Assembly (NCBI GenBank): GCA_021795535.1
Contig: JAJYPG010000040.1
Span: 1-8,079, forward strand
Source of the DNA: Planctomycetota bacterium
GTDB lineage: Bacteria; Planctomycetota; Phycisphaerae; WQYP01
DNA length: 8,079 nt
Direction: 5' to 3'
Part shown: positions 1-7,044 of the stretch, one piece after another
How the letters are laid out: each line of letters begins with the position of its first letter
Position numbering within the stretch: the stretch's first letter is position 1
Program-made: the position numbers and the translations under genes
The notes under the pieces: model-generated
What the model saw: only the letters and a program-made list of their open reading frames with translations
Told to the model about the DNA's origin: nothing
Database searches by the model: none

Positions 1-2
1 GG

Positions 3-782
3 CCATTTATCAATGTGCGGGCCAGCATAAGCAAGAACCACAAGACGGCCACAATGTTTCTCCGGCAGGACGTTACCGACGGGTGGCTGGCCATTGCCCG
101 TACAGATATAGATCGTGTCTTCGCCATGCCTGACCGCAAACGCTTTAAGGCACACCTTGCGGTTGCGGACATTTCCGCTAAGGATAAGACCGGACGGGTA
201 ATTGATTTTCATGCTCTACGCCACACGTTCATCACGAGTTTGAGCAAGGCCGGCGTAAGCCCGCGTGTGTCGATGGAGCTTGCAAGACATTCCCAGATTG
301 ACCTGACGATGCGGGTTTACACGGACGCCGGAATGCTGGGCACCGCCGACGCCGTGAATTCCTTACCGGCATGGACAACGAATCAATCGAAGGATATTCC
401 GCAACAGGTTGTGGCGACTGGAACTGACGGCCTGCCGGTAGAATCTAAAAAAAAAGACTTTGACGCTAAAGCGCCGCATTCCAGCATGCCAGCCGTTTCC
501 GACGCCCCGCCAATTCATCAATCCGCGACCGGACCAGCCGGAAATCACCATGACGCCCACTTTGACGCCGAGGGCGGAAAAAGGCGGATTTTGCCGGACT
601 TGGCCGGACTATCGGACGTTTCCGATCACCCGGCACAAGGCCGAGAAAACCACGTATTTACACAGGTTTTGTCACATTGCGGGCGAGAGGAGTCGAACCT
701 CCAAGTCTTTTGGACACTAGAACCTGAATCTAGCGCGTCTGCCAATTCCGCCACGCCCGCGATTGGAAACAATATAACTTAA
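3..782 (+). CDS. Tyrosine recombinase (integrase), C-terminal part, 5' end outside the window
   Basis: This is the catalytic half of a site-specific tyrosine recombinase, which would integrate or excise a mobile element by strand exchange. The frame is open to the left edge, so the N-terminal DNA-binding domain and the first catalytic Arg lie outside. Counting from the GTG at 15, K7 or K10 (SKNHKTA) fits the catalytic Lys of the beta-hairpin, HALRH gives H66 and R69, RH at 91-92 gives the next His, and Y102 in LTMRVYTD is the nucleophile. Residues after about 118 (SLPAW) are a low-conservation tail. Residues 222-249 are encoded antisense to the tRNA-Leu gene. The tail may be out of frame after the nine-A run at 447-455; a shift there would end the protein at the TAG at 718-720. 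The class is sure; the exact C-terminus and intactness are not. Confidence 0.85.
   Translation, partial: PFINVRASISKNHKTATMFLRQDVTDGWLAIARTDIDRVFAMPDRKRFKAHLAVADISAKDKTGRVIDFHALRHTFITSLSKAGVSPRVSMELARHSQIDLTMRVYTDAGMLGTADAVNSLPAWTTNQSKDIPQQVVATGTDGLPVESKKKDFDAKAPHSSMPAVSDAPPIHQSATGPAGNHHDAHFDAEGGKRRILPDLAGLSDVSDHPAQGRENHVFTQVLSHCGREESNLQVFWTLEPESSASANSATPAIGNNIT
447..455 (+). other. Run of nine A inside the recombinase tail, possible frame-change site
   Basis: Nine consecutive A lie in the recombinase reading frame just after the conserved domain. Downstream, the annotated frame encodes an Ala/His/Asp-rich tail with no recognisable motif. The frame whose codons start one base later is open to a TAG at 718-720, has visibly more G/C in third positions, and contains TPTLTPRAEK, which resembles the APTLAP-type tail I recall from planctomycete integrases. 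Losing one A, or gaining two, would join the two. This could be a sequencing error, a decay mutation, or slippage during expression. Confidence 0.4.
678..720. other. Probable attachment-site core in the tRNA-Leu 3' half
   Basis: A tyrosine recombinase gene sits directly beyond the 3' end of the tRNA, and the tRNA is complete. That is the standard outcome when an element integrates into a tRNA 3' end and regenerates it. The shared core would lie somewhere from the T arm to the anticodon arm. The exact limits and the second att copy cannot be seen, because the other end of the element is outside the window. Confidence 0.45.
678..760 (-). tRNA. tRNA-Leu, anticodon CAG
   Basis: Read on the minus strand, the acceptor stem GCGGGCG (760-754) pairs fully with CGCCCGC (685-679), and 678 supplies an A discriminator. 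The anticodon arm is CTAGA-TTCAGGT-TCTAG, giving anticodon CAG (Leu, CUG codons). The long variable arm (GTC-CAAAA-GAC) is the class II hallmark expected of tRNA-Leu. The T arm is GGAGG-TTCGACT-CCTCT. CCA is not encoded, so it would be added after transcription. The gene looks intact and lies wholly inside the antisense recombinase frame. Confidence 0.96.
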
Positions 783-799
783 AAGATAAAAAAAACCAA
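771..799 (-). promoter_or_regulatory. Possible promoter of tRNA-Leu
   Basis: On the minus strand, TTGGTT (799-794) and TATATT (776-771) are separated by 17 bases. The -10 matches the sigma-70 consensus at five of six positions and the -35 at three of six. Transcription would start only a few bases before the tRNA 5' end at 760. This is a consensus-match inference only. Confidence 0.35.
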
Positions 800-1074
800 C
801 TGAAGATGGATATGGAAGGAAAAGGGCTGAAAGCCCTCTGCATCACTCACCCAGACCAGTTGAGCCGCAACGAAGAATTTTCCGCGTTACGGAAATAACG
901 CCTGTTTTGGCCTGCCGAGAAAAATGCTTATTATTGTCGGCAAGGCATACGCCGCAAAATCCTGAACTCAATCGGGAAAACGGCTGGTATTACAACGGCG
1001 TTATGCATGTGAATTCGTTGGACAAGATAGATATGAATCAGGCCCGCGAGAATATTGATTAGAATAGATGCACG
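783..1074. other. Non-coding stretch with three short inverted repeats
   Basis: No convincing gene lies here. Three perfect 6-bp inverted repeats are visible: AGGGCT-GAA-AGCCCT at 823-837, GCGTTA-CGGAAA-TAACGC at 884-901 (followed on the plus strand by CTGTTTT), and TGCCGA at 913-918 with TCGGCA at 937-942. The second could be a weak plus-strand terminator for the recombinase, but its T run is short. TAGAAT at 1060-1065 resembles a -10 box just before the amidase, without a good -35. Confidence 0.3.
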
Positions 1075-1686
1075 ATGAAACATGACTCAGGCATGGTAAA
1101 AACGCTGTCCGAAGCCCAGGCTGCGGAATATTTTCCGAATCGCAATGCCCCACTGCCATGCAATGGAAAACTGACGTTTCCATTTCTATCCCGCGGATAT
1201 TTTGCCCTTGGTGCGCCGCGCGAAGCGGAAATGGTTCTCATGCGTCGCCTGGATCGCATAACCGTGCATCACTCCGGTTTTCCCGATCCGTTTACCACTT
1301 CGGCTCTGCCCGCCACTACAAGTTACCTGCGGAAAATTTATAACTTCCACACCGGAAAAGCCAACGGGCAAAGGGGCTGGGCGGATTTTGGCTACCATTT
1401 CGCCATTGACCGAGCCGGACGCGTATGGCAACTGCGGCCATTGCACTTTCAGGGCGCGCACGTAAGAAACCACAATGCCAATAATGCAGGAATTGTGGTG
1501 CTGGGGAATTTTGACCTTCAGGAACCTGTCAAACCGCAGCTTGCCACGCTTCGCGATTTTTTGAATTGGCTGCGGCAGGTTTATGCACTTCCTGAACAGG
1601 CAATTCAAACCCACACCCAACAGGCCGACAGCCCCACCAACTGCCCCGGACGGTTGCTCATTCAGGCCATTGCATCGCCCGCATAA
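1075..1686 (+). CDS. N-acetylmuramoyl-L-alanine amidase, PGRP/Amidase_2 family
   Basis: The family is zinc-dependent and cuts the bond between N-acetylmuramate and the L-Ala of peptidoglycan peptides. The protein has 203 residues. The domain spans about 58-195: ITVHHSG carries the first zinc ligand (H65), GYHFAID carries the conserved Tyr Y107, GIVVLGNFD (139-147) is the core strand, and H180 and C190 (in NCPG) are the other two ligands. T188, two before the Cys, replaces the Lys of T7 lysozyme, as in many PGRPs. Residues 1-57 are not recognised and show no signal peptide or membrane helix; a TAG at 1060-1062 blocks extension. The ATG at 1075 lacks a clear Shine-Dalgarno; ATG at 1093 is an alternative. 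Without an export signal it may act on recycled muropeptides in the cytoplasm (inference). It is convergent with amt, 17 bases apart, with no clear terminator between. Confidence 0.9.
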   Translation: MKHDSGMVKTLSEAQAAEYFPNRNAPLPCNGKLTFPFLSRGYFALGAPREAEMVLMRRLDRITVHHSGFPDPFTTSALPATTSYLRKIYNFHTGKANGQRGWADFGYHFAIDRAGRVWQLRPLHFQGAHVRNHNANNAGIVVLGNFDLQEPVKPQLATLRDFLNWLRQVYALPEQAIQTHTQQADSPTNCPGRLLIQAIASPA

Positions 1687-1703
1687 CGGCACAAAACAAG
1701 CGG

Positions 1704-3152
1704 TTACATTGCGTCGGCCGGGAATGACGCGGACGGCTCTGGCATCGCGCCGTTGTCCCAGGCGCTTTCGCCGTGCAAACCAATATCCAGTCCTTCGGTC
1801 TCCAGCCCTTCGGCAATACGCAGGCCAAACGTGATATTCACCAGCCAGCCAACCAGAGCTGTGCCAATGGCCGCCCATGCAACGGCACTTAATGCGGCAA
1901 GGAATTCAATATTCAATTGATGGGTATTGCCACCAATCAGGCCCGAAACACCATTAACAGCCACTCCGGCAAAAACGCCAGTCAGAATCATTCCCAGAAA
2001 ACCGCCCACACCGTGTACCCCAAAGGCATCAAGTGAATCGTCGTAACCGAAAAGAATCTTTATCTGTACGGCCAAATAGCAAAACAAGCCGGCCAGCAAA
2101 CCAATAATGGGCGAAGACCAAAGCGCCACATAACCGCAGGCAGGCGTAATGGCCACCAGCCCGGCCACCGCACCAGAGGCCAACCCCAAAGTGCTAAGCC
2201 TTCGGTGATGCAGATATTCCACCATATTCCAGGAAAGCGCCCCCGTGGCCGCCGCCAAGGTGGTGTTAAGAAACGCAGCCCCAGCCACGGCGTTGGCCGC
2301 GCCAGCCGAACCGGCATTAAACCCATACCAGCCAAACCACAAAATGCCCGCCCCGGTGAGCGTAAGGGCCAGGGAACTGGGCTGCAAAACCTGATTGGGA
2401 TAACCGGTCCTTCGCCCAAGCAGAATGGCCATCACCAATCCAGAAATGCCGGAGGCAATTTCCACCACGGTTCCACCGGCAAAATCGACCGCCCCCATTT
2501 GGTGCAGCCATCCACCACCCCAGATAAAATGCGCCAGGGGATCATAAACCAGTGTGCTCCAAAGCAGTAAAAACAGGACAAAGGAACGAAACTTCATGCG
2601 TTCGGCCATCGAACCGGCAATAACCGCCGGTGTAATCATGGCGAACATGGCCTGAAACATGCAGAACACGGTCTCCGGAATTTTTCCGCCACCAGCGGAA
2701 ACAAGATGATGCGGTGGCACGCCCAACAGCAGCATTTTTCCCGGTTGCCAGCCAATGATACCCCATTTGTCCGTACCGAAGGCAAGCATGTAACCAAACA
2801 AAAACCACTGTACCAGCACCACGCAAAGTGCGGTATAAGAGTGCATCATGGTGCCCAACACATTTTTTTTTCGCACCATGCCACCATAAAACAATGCCAG
2901 TCCGGGAATCATGAACATCACCAGGGCCGTGCTGGTAAGCATCCATGCGGTGCTGCCGCTATCCAAACCGGAAGAGTGTGCGGCAACCGGTATCGTCGGT
3001 AAAACCACACCGCCACCCGCCGCCATTGCCACCGTTGGAGTAACGGCACAACAGCCCAGAAGAATCAGTAACCCCAATGAAATGCCGCGGACCATGGGAC
3101 TCAACCAGCGACCAGATAACATACGACGGACGGAAATGCTTAAAAAAGGCAC
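1704..3152 (-). CDS. amt: Ammonium transporter, Amt/MEP/Rh family
   Basis: This inner-membrane channel takes up ammonium. It has 482 residues with a cleavable-looking signal peptide (hydrophobic 23-37, possible cleavage after VAMA near 44) and then the Amt fold of about 11 helices. By alignment with E. coli AmtB, F170 and F278 match the Phe gate (F107, F215), W211 and S282 match the outer site (W148, S219), D223 matches D160, and H380 (FGVHGV) is the second twin-His residue. The first twin-His (AmtB H168) is Glu, E231, in GGTVVEIAS. The C-terminal tail keeps EGLD and HGE, the part that binds PII in AmtB, but no glnK/glnB gene is adjacent. I keep the GTG start at 3152 because GGAG lies 5 bases before it, the same arrangement as in clpB. 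ATG at 3122 would also keep the signal peptide. Confidence 0.96.
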   Translation of the reverse strand: MPFLSISVRRMLSGRWLSPMVRGISLGLLILLGCCAVTPTVAMAAGGGVVLPTIPVAAHSSGLDSGSTAWMLTSTALVMFMIPGLALFYGGMVRKKNVLGTMMHSYTALCVVLVQWFLFGYMLAFGTDKWGIIGWQPGKMLLLGVPPHHLVSAGGGKIPETVFCMFQAMFAMITPAVIAGSMAERMKFRSFVLFLLLWSTLVYDPLAHFIWGGGWLHQMGAVDFAGGTVVEIASGISGLVMAILLGRRTGYPNQVLQPSSLALTLTGAGILWFGWYGFNAGSAGAANAVAGAAFLNTTLAAATGALSWNMVEYLHHRRLSTLGLASGAVAGLVAITPACGYVALWSSPIIGLLAGLFCYLAVQIKILFGYDDSLDAFGVHGVGGFLGMILTGVFAGVAVNGVSGLIGGNTHQLNIEFLAALSAVAWAAIGTALVGWLVNITFGLRIAEGLETEGLDIGLHGESAWDNGAMPEPSASFPADAM

Positions 3153-3157
3153 AAAAA

Positions 3158-3161
3158 CTCC
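3158..3161 (-). promoter_or_regulatory. Ribosome binding site of amt, supports the GTG start
   Basis: GGAG on the minus strand is followed by five T and then GTG. The ATG at 3122 has no such site before it. Confidence 0.55.
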
Positions 3162-3183
3162 AATTCGCTCAACATTTCTTCAG

Positions 3184-3224
3184 AAAAGCCGAAAAACAAG
3201 GCACAAAAAGCCTTAAATATCGGC
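3184..3224 (-). terminator. Two-tier hairpin with T run in the amt leader (terminator or attenuator)
   Basis: On the minus strand an outer stem GCCGA (3224-3220) with TCGGC (3192-3188) encloses an inner stem AAGGC (3214-3210) with GCCTT (3202-3198) and a 7-base loop. The two stems are separated by a symmetric 5x5 internal loop, and T runs follow both stems (GTTTTT at 3197-3192, TTTT at 3187-3184). It lies about 32 bases before the amt start, so it could attenuate amt, or it could terminate clpB transcripts from some 240 bases upstream. The plus strand lacks a T run. I cannot tell the roles apart. Confidence 0.45.
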
Positions 3225-3244
3225 AGAACGAAGATTACATCCGC

Positions 3245-3262
3245 GATATTGTGCCCAATATC
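3245..3262. promoter_or_regulatory. Perfect inverted repeat upstream of amt, candidate operator
   Basis: GATATTG-TGCC-CAATATC has 7-base arms and a 4-base spacer, about 93 bases before the amt start. Its size fits a site for a dimeric helix-turn-helix regulator. It does not match the nitrogen-regulator sites I know (NtrC, NtcA, GlnR). The rest of the 3153-3464 gap holds no gene I can support; AT-rich DNA at about 3270-3320 could hold the promoter. Confidence 0.4.
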
Positions 3263-3464
3263 ACACCATCACGCAACTTTTATATGCTAAAATTCAAGAT
3301 ATGCTTAATTATTAGACTTTCCCGGAAAAAAATCGGCGGAGACAAAACCCGTGACAGAGCGAACACCGCCGTGGCGGCGGCGTTTCCCGCAACAGCCCGC
3401 TCAACATGGACGCGATCAAAACGAAAGTGGCAAGATGGCGCTTCTACCTTTGGCACTGGTCGGT

Positions 3465-6086
3465 TCAATCCTTTGTGCGTGCGGTATAACTTCTCCCCTT
3501 CGTCTCAAATACAAATCGCCCATGGACATCCACATCAATATTGATGTGACACCCTTCCGGCAGGTCTCCGGAAAGAATCTTTTCCGCCAGCGGATTTTCA
3601 ATCTGCTGTTGAATCACCCGCTTCAAAGGCCGGGCCCCGAATGTAACATCGTAGCCTTGCTGACCGAGTTCCAGACGGGCCTTTTCCGCAATGGCAAGAG
3701 AATAACCGCGTGCCGCGAGCCGGGATTCCAGATAGGCAAGCTGAATTTCCACGATTTTTGCCAGTTGCCGCTGTTTAAGCGTGTGGAAAATGACAACTTC
3801 ATCCACCCGGTTGAGAAATTCCGGACGGAAATGCTGTTTCAGCGCCTCACGCACACCAGCCTCCATTTCCCATTCCGAACCCTCCTTGCCCGCAAGTTCC
3901 TGAATAATCTGGCTCCCCAGATTACTGGTCATTACCAGCAGCGTATTTTTAAAATCCACAGTACGACCCTGGCCATCGGTCAGTCGGCCATCATCCAGCA
4001 CCTGCAACAGAACATTGAACACATCGCGATGGGCTTTTTCCACCTCGTCAAAAAGAATAACGCTGTAGGGCCGCCGGCGCACAGCCTCGGTCAGCACGCC
4101 ACCCTCCTCATAACCAACATAGCCCGGCGGAGCACCAATCATTCGCGCCACGCTGTGCTGCTCCATAAATTCAGACATATCAATTCGTACCATGGCATCT
4201 TCCGTGTCAAACATGAATTCCGCCAGGGCTTTGCACAACTCGGTTTTGCCCACACCCGTGGGGCCAAGAAACATGAAACTGCCAATGGGGCGGCGTGGGT
4301 CGCCCAGTCCCGCCCGGCTGCGCCGCACCGCACTGCTGACCGCTCGGACCGCCTCATCCTGGCCGACCACACGTTTTTCCAGGAATGATTCCATCTTGGC
4401 CAGACGCTCACGATCCCCTTCCAGCATCTTGGTGACGGGTATGCCCGTCCAGCGCGCCACCACCCCGGCAATTTCCTCCGGTGTGACTTCCTCACGCACC
4501 ATGGACTGCCCGGTTTTTATAATTTCATCAAGCTCCACCTGCTGTCTGGCCAGGTCGGCATCCAATTGACGCAGGTCGCCATAGCGCAACCGTGCGGCCT
4601 CCTCCAGGTTTCCTTTGCGCTGGACTTCATCGAGTTTTGTGTTCACGGCCTGAATTTTTTCGCGGGTGGCTTTTATGCCGCGCAAAACGCCGGATTCCCG
4701 CTCCCATTTTGCGGTCAGTGCGGCATTTTGCGTCTGCAATTCCGCCAGTTCCTTTTTATTTTTTTCCAGTTGCTGGCGTGAGGCCTCATCCTTTTCCAGC
4801 TTGAGCGCCTCACGTTCAACTTCCAACTGAATAATGCGCCGCCGCACATCATCAAGCGCCGCGGGCAGAGAATCATTTTCGATGCGCAGCTTGCTGGCCG
4901 CCTCATCCATCAGGTCTATGGCCTTGTCCGGCAGGAAGCGGTCGGTAATGTACCGATTGGAAAGCGTCGCGGCGGCGACAATGGCGGAATCCTGAATCCG
5001 CACCCCATGGTGCGTTTCATAGCGAGCTTTTAAGCCGCGCAAAATGGTAATGGTATCCTCCACTGAGGGCTGCGGGACCATCACCGGCTGGAAGCGCCGC
5101 TCCAGAGCAGGGTCTTTCTCAATATATTTCCGGTATTCATCCAGCGTGGTGGCCCCCAGACAGCGCAATTCCCCACGGGCCAGTGCCGGCTTGAGGAGGT
5201 TTGACGCATCCATGCTGCCTTCACTTCGCCCCGCACCGACCACATTGTGCAATTCATCTATGAATAAAATAACCTTTCCCGCGGCCTGTTCCACCTCTTT
5301 GAGCACGGCTTTAAGCCTGTCCTCAAATTCACCGCGGTACTTCGCCCCGGCAATTAACGCACCCATATCCAGGGCAACCAGGCTTTTGTGTTTCAGGCCT
5401 TCCGGAACATCGCCGGAAAGAATACGCTGCGCCAATCCTTCGGCAATGGCGGTTTTTCCCACTCCCGGCTCGCCTATCAGCACCGGATTGTTTTTGGTGC
5501 GCCGGCTGAGTACCTGCATACAACGGCGAATTTCCTCATCGCGGCCAATAACCGGGTCCAATTTCCCCAACCGGGCGGATTCCACCAGATCGCGTCCATA
5601 TTTTTGCAAGGCCTGATATTTGTCCTCGGGATTTGCGTCGGTGACACGCGATGAACCGCGTACATCTTTCAGCGCGGTAAGCAATTTGTCGCGGTTGACG
5701 CCCACCGCAGCCAGAACATCCCGCGCCGGCGACGCAGTCATGGCCAGAGCCAGCAATAAATGTTCACTGGAAAGATAGTCGTCCTTCAATTGATCGGCCT
5801 GCTTTTGGGCCACCGCCAGCACCTCGCCCAAGTCGCGCGACATACCAAGCTGTGCATTGCTGGAAATCCGCGGCAATCGTCCAAGCTGGGTGGCAATTGT
5901 TGCGGCAAGCGGCTCCGGATTTGCACCAAGCCGCGAAAGAATCGGGCGAACAATGCCCTCCTGATCCTGCAACAGCGCGGCAAGCAGATGCAACGAGGTT
6001 ACTTCGCTATGCCCATCGCCAGCCGCGATATTTTGCGCACTTCCCAGCGCTTCCTGGGCCTTGATGGTCAGTTTATCCATTCGCAT
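3465..6086 (-). CDS. clpB: ClpB, ATP-dependent protein disaggregase (Hsp100)
   Basis: This cytoplasmic hexameric AAA+ machine pulls polypeptides out of aggregates together with DnaK. The length of 873 residues is normal for ClpB. In order: Clp N-terminal double repeat (about 1-145); first AAA+ domain with Walker A GEPGVGKT (205-212), pore Tyr Y250 in AKYRGEF, Walker B VILFIDE (272-278) and Arg fingers R330/R331; coiled-coil M domain (about 405-530), which separates ClpB from ClpA and ClpX; second AAA+ domain with Walker A GPTGVGKT (608-615), pore loop GYVGYEEGG (655-663), Walker B VILFDE (676-681), Arg finger R760 and sensor 2 GARP (817-820). All catalytic residues are present. The ATG at 6086 is supported by GGAG 5 bases upstream (6095-6092) and by the ClpB-typical MRMDKLT. 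There is no CIRCE element upstream. No dnaK, dnaJ or grpE is adjacent. Confidence 0.98.
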   Translation of the reverse strand: MRMDKLTIKAQEALGSAQNIAAGDGHSEVTSLHLLAALLQDQEGIVRPILSRLGANPEPLAATIATQLGRLPRISSNAQLGMSRDLGEVLAVAQKQADQLKDDYLSSEHLLLALAMTASPARDVLAAVGVNRDKLLTALKDVRGSSRVTDANPEDKYQALQKYGRDLVESARLGKLDPVIGRDEEIRRCMQVLSRRTKNNPVLIGEPGVGKTAIAEGLAQRILSGDVPEGLKHKSLVALDMGALIAGAKYRGEFEDRLKAVLKEVEQAAGKVILFIDELHNVVGAGRSEGSMDASNLLKPALARGELRCLGATTLDEYRKYIEKDPALERRFQPVMVPQPSVEDTITILRGLKARYETHHGVRIQDSAIVAAATLSNRYITDRFLPDKAIDLMDEAASKLRIENDSLPAALDDVRRRIIQLEVEREALKLEKDEASRQQLEKNKKELAELQTQNAALTAKWERESGVLRGIKATREKIQAVNTKLDEVQRKGNLEEAARLRYGDLRQLDADLARQQVELDEIIKTGQSMVREEVTPEEIAGVVARWTGIPVTKMLEGDRERLAKMESFLEKRVVGQDEAVRAVSSAVRRSRAGLGDPRRPIGSFMFLGPTGVGKTELCKALAEFMFDTEDAMVRIDMSEFMEQHSVARMIGAPPGYVGYEEGGVLTEAVRRRPYSVILFDEVEKAHRDVFNVLLQVLDDGRLTDGQGRTVDFKNTLLVMTSNLGSQIIQELAGKEGSEWEMEAGVREALKQHFRPEFLNRVDEVVIFHTLKQRQLAKIVEIQLAYLESRLAARGYSLAIAEKARLELGQQGYDVTFGARPLKRVIQQQIENPLAEKILSGDLPEGCHINIDVDVHGRFVFETKGRSYTARTKD

Positions 6087-6159
6087 AAAAGCTCCATTTA
6101 CCTGAAAGGCAATCTTACATTAACAGCATCCGTTCCATTCAGTAAACCAGTTTTTCCGA

Positions 6160-6187
6160 ATTTTATTGACTGGAGCGACCAATACAA
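6160..6187 (-). promoter_or_regulatory. clpB: Possible sigma-70-type promoter of clpB
   Basis: On the minus strand, TTGTAT (6187-6182), a 16-base spacer and TAAAAT (6165-6160) lie about 75 bases before the clpB start. The -10 matches five of six consensus positions; the -35 matches only TTG. Weak. Confidence 0.25.
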
Positions 6188-6247
6188 TCGGATTCTCATC
6201 TGGAATTCCTAACCAGAAGAGCCGCATATCCGTCAGGTGGACGCCAT

Positions 6248-6264
6248 AACAAAACACGTACCAA
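6248..6264 (-). promoter_or_regulatory. clpB: Sigma-54-like -24/-12 sequence upstream of clpB
   Basis: The minus strand reads TTGGTACGTGTTTTGTT, against the consensus TTGGCACG-N4-TTGCW. GG and the following G keep the right 10-base spacing, but the normally near-invariant -12 GC is GT. It would give a 5' leader of about 150 bases. Consensus-match inference only. Confidence 0.25.
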
Positions 6265-6325
6265 AGGCCAAATGGCGAAAATTTCAATAAAATTCACGTT
6301 TTTTCGCGTAAAAGAGCCAAAAGGT

Positions 6326-6338
6326 TGCCAATTTGGCA
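6326..6338. repeat. Inverted repeat TGCCAA-T-TTGGCA
   Basis: This perfect 13-base inverted repeat with 6-base arms lies about 62 bases upstream of the sigma-54-like sequence and 240 bases before clpB. It could be a regulator site. Nearby GCCAAAT and GCCAAAA words (about 6266-6320) repeat part of it. The bound protein is unknown. Confidence 0.35.
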
Positions 6339-6470
6339 GGAATTCCTCTCTTTCCGCCGCTCGACGGGGAGAGCAAATGGAGGGCAGTACCAAAGATGCG
6401 GACTGTTGAAATATGTAGACGACCGTGGCAACGCCGGGAGTTGAAATAAATGGTTCTTCTTATTCCTGTG

Positions 6471-7010
6471 TCACCGGTTCGTTATACCGCGGTGGTGAGG
6501 CGGTTCGAAACCAAGAAGCGGGCCAAGCATAAAAATAAGGCGAAAGACAAATGGGGCAAGGACCGCAGTGTAGACCGCGCTGCTGAAAGCCACGCCAACG
6601 GATTGCATCGGACTGCCCATATTCACGGGACGGCCGCAGGCCCACAAGACTGCGGATTCCAGAGCCATCCTTCCGAGAAGAAAAATGATCGTGGCCAGAA
6701 AGGTCATAACAATCTGGCTTAGCGTATTGTTTCGGAAAATATGCTTACGGATCTTTACCAGGCCCAGCACAATAAGCCCCAGCAACAGAGCCTGCGTACC
6801 CAGCAAAGACTGACTGGTAAGGTCATAAACAAGTCCGCTCCAGAATCCGGCAAGCAGTGCGGAATCATCCTCGGCGAACAGGGCATAGAATATGGCCACC
6901 AGAACCAGATATTCCAGATGGAAATATCCAACTTCGCTCCATTGCCCAAGGTGCGCAGCCTGCAAGGCTGTGGCCAGATAGAGTAGCAGGAAAAAAGTAA
7001 TCCAGCGCAT
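6471..7010 (-). CDS. mreD: Rod shape-determining protein MreD
   Basis: MreD is an inner-membrane part of the elongasome, which guides side-wall peptidoglycan synthesis with MreB, MreC, RodA and PBP2. The protein has 179 residues, typical of the family, and is nearly all hydrophobic: about five membrane segments near 3-19, 32-46, 52-64, 72-87 and 99-115, plus one near 141-167. FWSGLVYDL followed by LLGTQALLLG (56-79) matches the conserved G-x-x-x-D...LG region; the charged RKHIFRNN stretch (88-95) is also MreD-like. I choose ATG at 7010 (MRWITFF) because the frame before it, open to 7130, reads as non-membrane sequence unlike MreD. There is no Shine-Dalgarno. The usual mreB/mreC upstream and pbp2/rodA downstream are missing. 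The identity rests on a fast-evolving family, so some doubt remains. Confidence 0.78.
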   Translation of the reverse strand: MRWITFFLLLYLATALQAAHLGQWSEVGYFHLEYLVLVAIFYALFAEDDSALLAGFWSGLVYDLTSQSLLGTQALLLGLIVLGLVKIRKHIFRNNTLSQIVMTFLATIIFLLGRMALESAVLWACGRPVNMGSPMQSVGVAFSSAVYTAVLAPFVFRLIFMLGPLLGFEPPHHRGITNR

Positions 7011-7016
7011 AACGCA

Positions 7017-7044
7017 AGTATGCAGGATAATGGCCGGATTGCAA
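7017..7044 (-). promoter_or_regulatory. mreD: Possible promoter of mreD, nearly leaderless
   Basis: On the minus strand, TTGCAA (7044-7039) and CATACT (7022-7017) are 16 bases apart, each matching four of six consensus positions. Transcription would begin only a few bases before the ATG at 7010, which fits the missing ribosome site. The rest of the gap to 7252 holds a weak hairpin (TAGGC/GCCTA, 7103-7120, followed by TTTT on the minus strand) and nothing else I can name. Confidence 0.25.

Larger units (their letters stand above)
6087..6470. other. Intergenic region between mreD and clpB
   Basis: I see no gene in these 384 bases; short open frames here resemble nothing and lack start signals. 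It should hold the clpB promoter and the mreD 3' end. It contains the candidate sites listed separately, two copies of GTTGAAATA (6405-6413 and 6440-6448), and two GGAATTCC palindromes (6202-6209, 6339-6346). No strong terminator is visible after mreD. Confidence 0.6.

Noticed and set aside
1186..1878. Minus-strand open frame of 230 codons
   Set aside because: It is antisense to the amidase and overlaps the amt 3' end; both of those have clear family motifs, and this frame has none.
2205..2570. Plus-strand open frame inside amt
   Set aside because: It is antisense to conserved Amt helices, and its basic, Gly/Pro-rich product has no motif.
3351..4388. Long plus-strand open frame with GTG start, GGAG nine bases before it, and a short hydrophobic stretch ([17 protein letters not shown])
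   Set aside because: All but its first 114 bases are antisense to the well-supported clpB, and the protein has no recognisable domain. The lipobox-like piece overlaps the clpB C-terminal codons and is most likely chance.
5044..5616. Plus-strand open frame of 190 codons
   Set aside because: It lies entirely antisense to the conserved first AAA+ domain of clpB; its Ser/Arg-rich product is typical of a shadow frame.
6202..6346. Two GGAATTCC palindromes
   Set aside because: Eight-base palindromes of this simple composition are expected by chance, and their flanks do not match each other.
6087..6470. CIRCE (HrcA) heat-shock operator before clpB
   Set aside because: I looked for TTAGCACTC-N9-GAGTGCTAA and close variants and saw none.
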